In this document: piece after piece, positions 8,235 to 14,916 of the stretch | How positions within the stretch are numbered: position 1 is the first letter of the stretch | Layout: every line of letters starts with the position of its first letter | NCBI GenBank assembly: GCA_035443825.1 | Contig: DAOMNN010000028.1 | Coordinates: 1 to 40,116 of the forward strand | Length of the DNA stretch: 40,116 bases | Source of the DNA: DAOMNN01 sp035443825 | GTDB lineage: Bacteria; Pseudomonadota; Gammaproteobacteria; Burkholderiales; Rhodocyclaceae | Direction of reading: 5' to 3' | Made by a program: the position numbers and the translations under genes | The notes under the pieces: model-generated | Databases searched by the model: none | Told to the model about the DNA's origin: nothing | The model's input: the letters and a program-made list of their open reading frames with translations, nothing else

Positions 8235-8835
8235 TGCGATCTTCTTTATGTTCGTCATCTTCCAGGGGACCGCGCAGGCGGCCACGATTCTGGTTTGGGG
8301 TGACAGTCTGTCCGCCGGCTACCAGCTTCGGCCGGGGGAGGACTGGCCCACCCTGTTGCAGACGCGGCTGCAACAGGAAGGTTTCACCCATGCCGTAATA
8401 AACGCCAGCGTCAGCGGCGAAACCTCTGCCGGAGGACGCACGCGGCTGCCGGCTGCCTTGGAGGCACACCGGCCGGATCTGCTCATTCTCGGCCTTGGGG
8501 CAAACGACGGTTTACGCGGGCTGCGACCACAGTTGCTTGCCGAAAACCTGGAGGCCATGATCGAAGCGGCGCGCGCGCACGGTTCGCGGGTGCTGCTCGT
8601 CGGGATGGAGATGCCGCCCAACTACGGCCCCGCCTACACGCGCCGCTTCCACCAGACCTATCACGACGTGGCCGAGCGAACCGACGTCCCGTTGGTGCCC
8701 TTTCTCCTGGATGGCTTCGCCGATCGCCCCGAGTATTTTCTTTCCGACGGCATCCATCCCAATGCCGATGCCCAGGAACTCATCCTCGACACGGTCTGGG
8801 GCTATCTGAAGCCTCTGGTCAGCAAAGGACATTGA
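8218..8835 (+). CDS. tesA: SGNH esterase / lysophospholipase TesA-like, exported
   Basis: The 205-residue precursor has a signal peptide (MLLRSIAIFFMFVIFQGTAQA) and an SGNH-hydrolase domain. Block I is WGDSLSAGY with nucleophile S30. Block III is LGLGANDG (N96). Block V is SDGIHP with D177 and H180. TesA-type enzymes hydrolyse acyl-CoA thioesters, lysophospholipids and aryl esters in the periplasm. The ATG at 8218 has GGAG six nt upstream. The gene starts inside the probable 5' end of the divergent ybbA-like gene and ends with a 17-bp tail-to-tail overlap with selD. Confidence 0.92.
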   Translation: MLLRSIAIFFMFVIFQGTAQAATILVWGDSLSAGYQLRPGEDWPTLLQTRLQQEGFTHAVINASVSGETSAGGRTRLPAALEAHRPDLLILGLGANDGLRGLRPQLLAENLEAMIEAARAHGSRVLLVGMEMPPNYGPAYTRRFHQTYHDVAERTDVPLVPFLLDGFADRPEYFLSDGIHPNADAQELILDTVWGYLKPLVSKGH

Positions 8836-9862
8836 GCACGGATTCGCCGGCAATCATGCGTCCGACGACCCGGCCCTCGGCACCCTGCTCCTCACGGATC
8901 GCTTCGAGTACCGCGGGGACAGCGTCTCGCGCGCAGGCTATGAGCAGTCCGCCACTGGTCTGAGGATCGGTCACGAGTGTCTGCTGCCACGCCTGAATTC
9001 CCGAATCGAGGCTCATTGCATCGCCGTAGCTTGCCCAGTTGCGGCCGGATGCGCCAGTTGCCACGCCGTCGCGAGCGAGTTTCACTGCCGCTTCGATCAA
9101 GGGCAAGTCGCCGAAGCGCACCTCGGCACCGAGCTTCGAAGCGCGGCAGATCTCCAGCAGGTGCCCCGCCAGGCCGAACCCCGTCACGTCGGTAACTGCG
9201 TGAACCGCGTCCATGTCTGCAAGACGCATCCCCACCCGATTGAGCATGGTCGTCCAGCGCAGCATCTCCGCGTAATCCGCGTCCGCGAGCAGTGCCTTCT
9301 TGAGCCCGGCCGAGAGGATTCCGATACCCAGGGGCTTGGTGAGGATCAGGACATCATCGGCGTGCGCCCCGGCATTGGTCTTGACCTGCCGGGGGTCGAC
9401 AATTCCAATTCCTACCAGCCCGTAGATGGGCTCCAGCACATCGATCGAATGCCCACCCGCGACCGGAATACCCGCCTCGCGACACACCGCCGCCCCGCCT
9501 TCGAGGATACGTCCGATCACCTCGTGGGGCAGCTTGTCGATCGGCATGCCGACCACCGCCAGCGCCATGATCGGCCGCGCGCCCATTGCATATACGTCCG
9601 ACAGGGCATTCGTGGCGGCGATACGGCCGAAGTCGAAAGGATCGTCGACGATCGGGGTAAAGAAATCCGTGGTCGCCACGATCGCCTGGCGGTCGTTCAA
9701 GCGATAGACGGCGGCATCGTCGGCATGGTCGGTGCCGACCATGAGATCGGGCGGAACGATCCCCGCGGGAGCGTGAGCCAGGAGGCGGGCAAGTACCGCG
9801 GGCGCTATTTTGCAGCCGCAACCTCCGCCATGGGAGAATTGCGTAAGTCTGATGTCGTCCAT
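8819..9862 (-). CDS. selD: Selenide, water dikinase (selenophosphate synthase) SelD
   Basis: A 347-residue enzyme that makes selenophosphate from selenide and ATP. The N-terminal active-site loop is SHGGGCGCKI, with C15 and K18 at the positions of the catalytic Cys17 and Lys20 of E. coli; no in-frame UGA is used, so this is the Cys form. Further motifs are DHADDAAVY (metal/ATP aspartates), TTDFFTPIVDDPFDFG and TDVTGFGLAGHLLEI. It is divergent from selU (tRNA 2-selenouridine synthase), which uses its product. No selA or selB is in the window, so selenoprotein synthesis is not shown here. Confidence 0.96.
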   Translation of the reverse strand: MDDIRLTQFSHGGGCGCKIAPAVLARLLAHAPAGIVPPDLMVGTDHADDAAVYRLNDRQAIVATTDFFTPIVDDPFDFGRIAATNALSDVYAMGARPIMALAVVGMPIDKLPHEVIGRILEGGAAVCREAGIPVAGGHSIDVLEPIYGLVGIGIVDPRQVKTNAGAHADDVLILTKPLGIGILSAGLKKALLADADYAEMLRWTTMLNRVGMRLADMDAVHAVTDVTGFGLAGHLLEICRASKLGAEVRFGDLPLIEAAVKLARDGVATGASGRNWASYGDAMSLDSGIQAWQQTLVTDPQTSGGLLIACARDAVPAVLEAIREEQGAEGRVVGRMIAGESVLNVLC

Positions 9863-9915
9863 ATATCCGGAGAAATTGAGCGCCCGGAGTGATCGCCCCG
9901 GAGCGCGTATTGATC

Positions 9916-10962
9916 ATGAGAAAAGGCTTCGCGACCGTAGCACAGCTGGCCGAGTTTGACGAGGTCATCGACGCCCGCAGCCCGTCCGAGTTTGCGGCCG
10001 ATCGCATTCCAGGGGCGATCAGCTGCCCGGTTCTGGACGACGCGCAACGAGCGCTCGTGGGCACCATCTACAAGCAGCAGTCGGCCTTCGAAGCGCGGCG
10101 CGTTGGTGCCGCAATGGTCGCCGAGAATATCGCCCGACACCTGCGCGACCGATTCCAGGACAAACCGCGCGACTGGCGCCCGCTTGTGTACTGCTGGCGA
10201 GGCGGTCAGCGCAGCGGATCGTTCGTGACCTGGCTACGCATGATCGGGTGGGATGCCTGCCAGCTCGAAGGGGGCTACAAGCGCTGGCGGCGACAGATCG
10301 TCTCGGAACTGGAGTGGCTCCCGGATCTGCTCGATCTTCGTGTCATCTGCGGCGCCACCGGCAGCGCCAAGACCCGTGTGCTCGAGGCGCTCGCTGAGCG
10401 GGGCGCACAGGTGCTCGATCTGGAGGCAGTGGCTGCGCACAAGGGCTCGGTCCTCGGCGCAATTCCGGGATGCCCGCAGCCCACGCAAAAGTGGTTCGAG
10501 ACCTGCCTTCATGACGCTCTTTCCGGGTTCGATGCTTCGCGCCCGGTCTACGTCGAAGCGGAAAGCCGCAGGATCGGTCGAATCCAGATTCCAGATGCCC
10601 TGATCAAGCGCATGCGCGCTTCGCGGTGCGTCGCGATCGAGGCTGGAAGGGACGCACGCCTGGCATTCCTGGTCCGCGACTATGCCTACCTCGGCGACGA
10701 TGTCGACGAACTCCAGAACAAGATCGACTACCTCAAGGCCCTTCAGAGCAACGAGACCCTGACGCGATGGAAGGCACTAGCCCGCGATCACAATCTCCAT
10801 GAGCTGTTCGGCGAGTTCATCGACCTGCACTACGATCCTCTCTACCGGCGCTCCCAGAACCGCAATTTCACCCGGTTCGCGGAAGCACGCCGGGTCGAGA
10901 CCGATGACTTGTCACAGGAGGGAATCACGAAACTGGCCGAACTGATTCTCTCCGAACCGTGA
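9916..10962 (+). CDS. selU: tRNA 2-selenouridine synthase SelU (MnmH)
   Basis: The 348-residue enzyme replaces sulfur of 2-thiouridine-34 in tRNA-Lys, Glu and Gln by selenium through a geranylated intermediate, using selenophosphate. An N-terminal rhodanese domain carries the active-site loop VYCWRGGQRSGS (C93). It is followed by a P-loop domain with GATGSAKT (146-153). The ATG at 9916 matches the usual N-terminus (an RSPSEF rhodanese segment about 20 residues in) and has GGAG 12 nt upstream; an in-frame GTG at 9889 is an alternative. It is divergent from selD. Its stop codon directly abuts the stop of the convergent methyltransferase gene, with no spacer. Confidence 0.95.
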   Translation: MRKGFATVAQLAEFDEVIDARSPSEFAADRIPGAISCPVLDDAQRALVGTIYKQQSAFEARRVGAAMVAENIARHLRDRFQDKPRDWRPLVYCWRGGQRSGSFVTWLRMIGWDACQLEGGYKRWRRQIVSELEWLPDLLDLRVICGATGSAKTRVLEALAERGAQVLDLEAVAAHKGSVLGAIPGCPQPTQKWFETCLHDALSGFDASRPVYVEAESRRIGRIQIPDALIKRMRASRCVAIEAGRDARLAFLVRDYAYLGDDVDELQNKIDYLKALQSNETLTRWKALARDHNLHELFGEFIDLHYDPLYRRSQNRNFTRFAEARRVETDDLSQEGITKLAELILSEP

Positions 10963-11529
10963 TCATCGTGCGTTCGGCAAGCGGATCGTCCGGCCCTGCC
11001 CCTTGATCGCGCAGATTCGCTGCACCATCGCCGGTTTGGGAACCGACACCTCGCCCTGCTCGAATGCCACGACCGAGAAATCGCTCCTGACGCGTTCGAG
11101 AAGTTCGCCCGGAGCGAGCAGAAACTCAGGATTGGAAGGCCTTCCGAAGCGTTCGTTTCCAAGCATGAAGGTTTCGTAGATAAGCATGCCACCCGGATCG
11201 AGGCAGCCGAGCAGATCGTCGACACGGGGGCGAAACAGGTAATTCGTGACCACGATGGCATCGTAGCGCTCGCCGTCGAAAATCCATTCATCGCTCTCCA
11301 GATCAGCCAGAATCGTGCGCACACCATCGACGTCGCTCAGCGATTCGAGCGCCGATGCATCGCGGTCGACGGCATCGACTTTCACTCCCAGTGCCGCGAT
11401 GAGGCGCGCGTGGCGCCCGCTTCCGCACGCATAGTCGAGGGCCGTGCCCCCAGCCCGAATCAGTGGTGCGAACCTGCGAACCCAGGCCGACGCCTCACCC
11501 GGCGCGGCATGCGGCACCTCCGGGTTCAA
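10963..11529 (-). CDS. Class I SAM-dependent methyltransferase (TehB/UbiE-like fold), substrate unknown
   Basis: A 188-residue protein with motif I ALDYACGSGRHARL, the acidic residue after strand 2 (VDAVDRDASAL), and a motif near VVTNYLFRPRVDDLLG. It resembles the small cytosolic methyltransferases often annotated TehB-like. The start is a TTG whose last two bases and the following A form the stop of gabD (TTGA), indicating translational coupling. A GTG four codons later is an alternative. Nothing in the sequence identifies the substrate. Confidence 0.83.
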   Translation of the reverse strand: MNPEVPHAAPGEASAWVRRFAPLIRAGGTALDYACGSGRHARLIAALGVKVDAVDRDASALESLSDVDGVRTILADLESDEWIFDGERYDAIVVTNYLFRPRVDDLLGCLDPGGMLIYETFMLGNERFGRPSNPEFLLAPGELLERVRSDFSVVAFEQGEVSVPKPAMVQRICAIKGQGRTIRLPNAR

Positions 11530-12986
11530 CGATCCATTCCCGCGAGGCAGATCGACTTGATCTCGAGGTATTCGTCGATCCCGTAGCTCGAGCCCTCGCG
11601 CCCGATCCCCGATTGCTTGATGCCGCCGAACGGGGAAACCTCGTTCGACATGATCCCCGTATTGACCCCGACCATCCCGTACTCCAGGTCCTCCGCGACA
11701 CGGAAGATGCGACCGATGTCGCGCGAGTAGAAATAGGCCGCGAGTCCGAATTCCGTGTCATTGGCCATCCGAATGGCTTCATCCTCGGTCTCGAAGCGAA
11801 ACAGCGGTGCAACCGGACCGAAGGTTTCCTCACGCGCTACACGCATGTCGGGCGTGACGTCGGCAAGAACGGTAGGTTCGAAAAAGCCCCCACCCAGTGC
11901 GTGCCGCTTCCCGCCCGTCAGCACACGTGCTCCCTTGGCCAGCGCATCCGCGACATGGTTTTCCACCTTCGCTATGGCGGCGCCGTCGATCAGCGGACCG
12001 ATGGCGACACCGTGCTCCGATCCGGGGCCGACGCTCAGCGCCGCGACGGCCGCAGCCAATTTCTCGGCGAACCGGTCATAAACGCCCGCTTGGACCAGCA
12101 AGCGGTTCGCACAGACGCAGGTCTGACCCGCATTGCGATACTTGGACGCCATCGCGCCTTCGACCGCGGCGTCGATATCGGCATCGTCGAACACGATGAA
12201 GGGCGCGTTTCCCCCAAGCTCCAGCGACAGTTTCTTCAGGGTCGGAGCGCATTGAGCCATCAGCAGACGCCCTACTTCGGTCGATCCGGTGAATGACAGC
12301 TTCCTTACCACGGGACTGGAGGTCAGTTCGCCCCCGATCGCGACCGCATCCCCCGTAAGCACGTTGAACACGCCCTTGGGGAATCCGGCCTTCTCCGCCA
12401 GCACGGCCAGAGCCAGCGCGGTAAACGGTGTCTGCTCGGCAGGCTTCACGACCACGGTGCAGCCTGCCGCAAGCGCCGGCGCGACCTTGCGGGTAATCAT
12501 CGCCGCAGGGAAATTCCAGGGTGTGATGGCAGCACAGACCCCCACGGGTTGCCGAATCGCCAGCAGGCGACGGTCGGTCGCGTTGGTCGGAATCACGTCC
12601 CCATTGGTGCGTTTGCCCTCCTCGGCAAACCACTCGACGAAGGACGCCGCATATTGCACCTCGCCCCTGGCCTCGGCCAGCGGCTTGCCCTGCTCGGCGG
12701 TCATCATCATTGCCAGCTCGTCGGCCGAGTCCATGATTAGCGCGAACCAGCGTTGAAGAAGCGCGGAACGTTCCTTTGCCAACAATCGCCGCCAGGCCGG
12801 GAAGGCCCGCTCGGCCGCGGCGATCGCGCGCGCGGTCTCACCCGCACCCATATCAGGCACGGTACCGACAATCTCGCCTGTTGCGGGGTTGTCGACGCTG
12901 AAACTCGCACCGGAGTCGGCGCCGAGCCATGCGCCATCGATGAACGCGAGTTGACGGAAAAGTGGGGATTCGCTCAGGTTTTTCAT
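11526..12986 (-). CDS. gabD: Succinate-semialdehyde dehydrogenase (NAD(P)+), GabD family
   Basis: A 486-residue aldehyde dehydrogenase. Features in order are ITPWNFPAAMITRKVAPALA (cofactor-binding), KPAEQTPFTAL, FTGSTEVGRLLM, the catalytic Glu in LELGGNAPF, and the nucleophile Cys in NAGQTCVCANR. The C-terminus FGGIKQSGIGREGSSYGIDE is characteristic of GabD-type enzymes, which oxidise succinate semialdehyde to succinate in GABA or related catabolism. The ATG at 12986 (MKNLSESPLFRQLAFIDG) gives the usual N-terminus; a longer in-frame form lacks family support. A methyltransferase gene is coupled downstream. No gabT is present, so the physiological aldehyde is not certain. Confidence 0.92.
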   Translation of the reverse strand: MKNLSESPLFRQLAFIDGAWLGADSGASFSVDNPATGEIVGTVPDMGAGETARAIAAAERAFPAWRRLLAKERSALLQRWFALIMDSADELAMMMTAEQGKPLAEARGEVQYAASFVEWFAEEGKRTNGDVIPTNATDRRLLAIRQPVGVCAAITPWNFPAAMITRKVAPALAAGCTVVVKPAEQTPFTALALAVLAEKAGFPKGVFNVLTGDAVAIGGELTSSPVVRKLSFTGSTEVGRLLMAQCAPTLKKLSLELGGNAPFIVFDDADIDAAVEGAMASKYRNAGQTCVCANRLLVQAGVYDRFAEKLAAAVAALSVGPGSEHGVAIGPLIDGAAIAKVENHVADALAKGARVLTGGKRHALGGGFFEPTVLADVTPDMRVAREETFGPVAPLFRFETEDEAIRMANDTEFGLAAYFYSRDIGRIFRVAEDLEYGMVGVNTGIMSNEVSPFGGIKQSGIGREGSSYGIDEYLEIKSICLAGMDR

Positions 12987-13448
12987 GGCTACGGTTCGCT
13001 TTCCTGTTGTGGGCGACACGCAGATCAGCGGGTCGCATTGGTTCGACGAGTCCAATTCTAGCGGTCCGACAGCGAGACTGCACAATGCCGATCACTCGCT
13101 GGCGCAAAAGCCAATGCCCGGCATGCTGTTTCAGCTCATTCGCGAATAGCGGACGCTCTGCGTTTGCGTGGCGGATCTGCCGTGCAGGACAAGGGCAGAG
13201 GCCATGCGTCGCCACCGCGGGAAGACCCGCACCTGGCGGATATCGGCGTGAATTTTCTGCCTCCTGATCTGTCGGCCGCACGGTGCGAACCGCGTTCGTC
13301 GGCTATCCTTGCCCGGCCGCGAGGACACGATCAGGGCCGCCGCAGTGGCGTCCGCACACCAGCCCGCCCCAGCGGCCCGGCGAGGGACGGCGCCTCATAC
13401 GAAAGTGTTAAGATTCAATTCATTGTCGCCGCCGCATTCGGACGCCTC
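12987..13448. other. Intergenic region between gabD and the histidine kinase
   Basis: This divergent 462-bp spacer should hold promoters for both neighbours. On the minus strand a TAGAAT box (13060-13055) could be the -10 for gabD, although the best -35 (TTGTGC) is 19 bp away. On the plus strand TAAGAT at 13409-13414 could serve the kinase. An open frame of 54 codons (12985-13149, plus) has no clear ribosome binding site. I see no RNA gene or repeat. Confidence 0.4.
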
Positions 13449-14753
13449 GTGACGATTTCTCTCATCCTTCCCTGGATTCTCGCGGCAACGCTTGGCGCGA
13501 TCTGCATCACCCTGGCAGCACGCCTGCGAGATCTCCGGCAGAGACGGGCAAGCCTCGCTGATTCCGGGTCGAATGCACGAATGCAAGCTCTCGGGACGGA
13601 GCAGGCGAAACCGGAAGAGCCGCGGCGCGGCGCACCTGCACCCCCGCATCCGTACGCGGACGTGATCGATTCGATTCGTGAAGTGGTGTTTCGCACCGAT
13701 CGACAGATGCGCTTCGTCTTCCTTAATCGCGCCTGGGAGACCACGAGTGGCGAATCGATCATCGCTTCGATCGGCCAACCCCTTCCCGATTACCTGCACC
13801 CGGATGACCGCGACGGTGTAGCGGCGAAGTTGACACAGCTACTGGGCGGAGAACTCGATGAATACCGCGGTCAGATCCGGCTTCGCACGCACGAAGGCGA
13901 GATCCGCTGGATAGACGCGACTGCGCGCCTGGTGCTAGACCACGATGAACGCCCGGAACACCTCAGCATCGTCGGAACATTCGACGACATCTCGAGCGGC
14001 AAGATCGCGGAGATGACGCTGCGCAACATCAATCTTGAACTGGAGGCCCGGGTCAGGATGCGCACTGCGGAACTCGAGGCTTCCAATCGCGAACTCGAGG
14101 CCTTCTCGTATTCCGTATCGCACGACCTGCGGGCACCCCTGCGTTCGATCGACGGTTTCACGAGAATCATCGAGGAAGAACTCGGCGATCGTCTCGACAC
14201 CGAGGCACGTGAGAATCTGGAGCGCATACGCGGTGCCGCAGCCCGCATGGCCCGTCTCACCGACGACCTCATCGAACTCGCAAGATTCTCCCGTCACACC
14301 CTGCGCAAGGAAAGTGTCGATCTCTCCGAAATGGCGCTGCAGATCATCGAGGACCTGCGTGCCCAGGAGCCCTCACGCACGGTCGAGGTCGAGATCACCA
14401 GCGGTCTCGTCGTGACGGCCGACCGCACCCTGATGCGTGTGGTGCTTCAGAACCTGCTTGAAAACGCCTGGAAATTCTCGTCCCGATGCGAGGTCGCGCG
14501 CATCTCCTTCCGTGCGGACATCAGAGGCGAGCGACGGGTCTTCGCCGTTTCGGACAATGGTGTGGGATTCGACATGGCATTCGCGGCGAACCTCTTCCGG
14601 GCGTTCAACCGCATGCACCACCAGGGCGAGTTCCCCGGTTCGGGCATCGGTCTGGCGAACGTGCACCGCATCATCCAGCGTCTCCGCGGACAGATCTGGG
14701 CCACTGCCGCGCCGGACGAAGGGGCGACCTTCTACTTCACGCTGGATGCATGA
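13449..14753 (+). CDS. Membrane-anchored PAS-domain sensor histidine kinase
   Basis: With the GTG start at 13449 the protein has 434 residues. One membrane helix (about 5-25, ILPWILAATLGAICITLAAR) is followed by a Pro-rich linker, then a PAS/PAC domain (about 68-185) ending in LSIVGTFDDISSGKIAE, a short coiled coil, and the kinase core. The H-box is SYSVSHDLRAPLRSIDGF (phospho-acceptor H225), the N-box LQNLLENAWKFSS, G1 VSDNGVGFDM and G2 GSGIGLANVHRI. The kinase resembles the phytochrome-like HisKA group but has no GAF/PHY domain. No response regulator is adjacent, so it is an orphan. The GTG was chosen because it lies just before the membrane helix; the upstream frame is Arg/Pro-rich and not protein-like. 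Confidence 0.85.
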   Translation: MTISLILPWILAATLGAICITLAARLRDLRQRRASLADSGSNARMQALGTEQAKPEEPRRGAPAPPHPYADVIDSIREVVFRTDRQMRFVFLNRAWETTSGESIIASIGQPLPDYLHPDDRDGVAAKLTQLLGGELDEYRGQIRLRTHEGEIRWIDATARLVLDHDERPEHLSIVGTFDDISSGKIAEMTLRNINLELEARVRMRTAELEASNRELEAFSYSVSHDLRAPLRSIDGFTRIIEEELGDRLDTEARENLERIRGAAARMARLTDDLIELARFSRHTLRKESVDLSEMALQIIEDLRAQEPSRTVEVEITSGLVVTADRTLMRVVLQNLLENAWKFSSRCEVARISFRADIRGERRVFAVSDNGVGFDMAFAANLFRAFNRMHHQGEFPGSGIGLANVHRIIQRLRGQIWATAAPDEGATFYFTLDA

Positions 14754-14916
14754 GCTCGGCACCCCTTAGAATGGAGCACGAACCCGGGCCGCGACGTCGA
14801 CGTACATATTTCACGAAGTCTGATGCTGCACTGCGGTAGACTGGTTCCCGATCCTGCACATCGCATCGTCGCCGTTCCGCCAAATCGCGGCACACCCGCA
14901 GACCGGACCAACGCAC

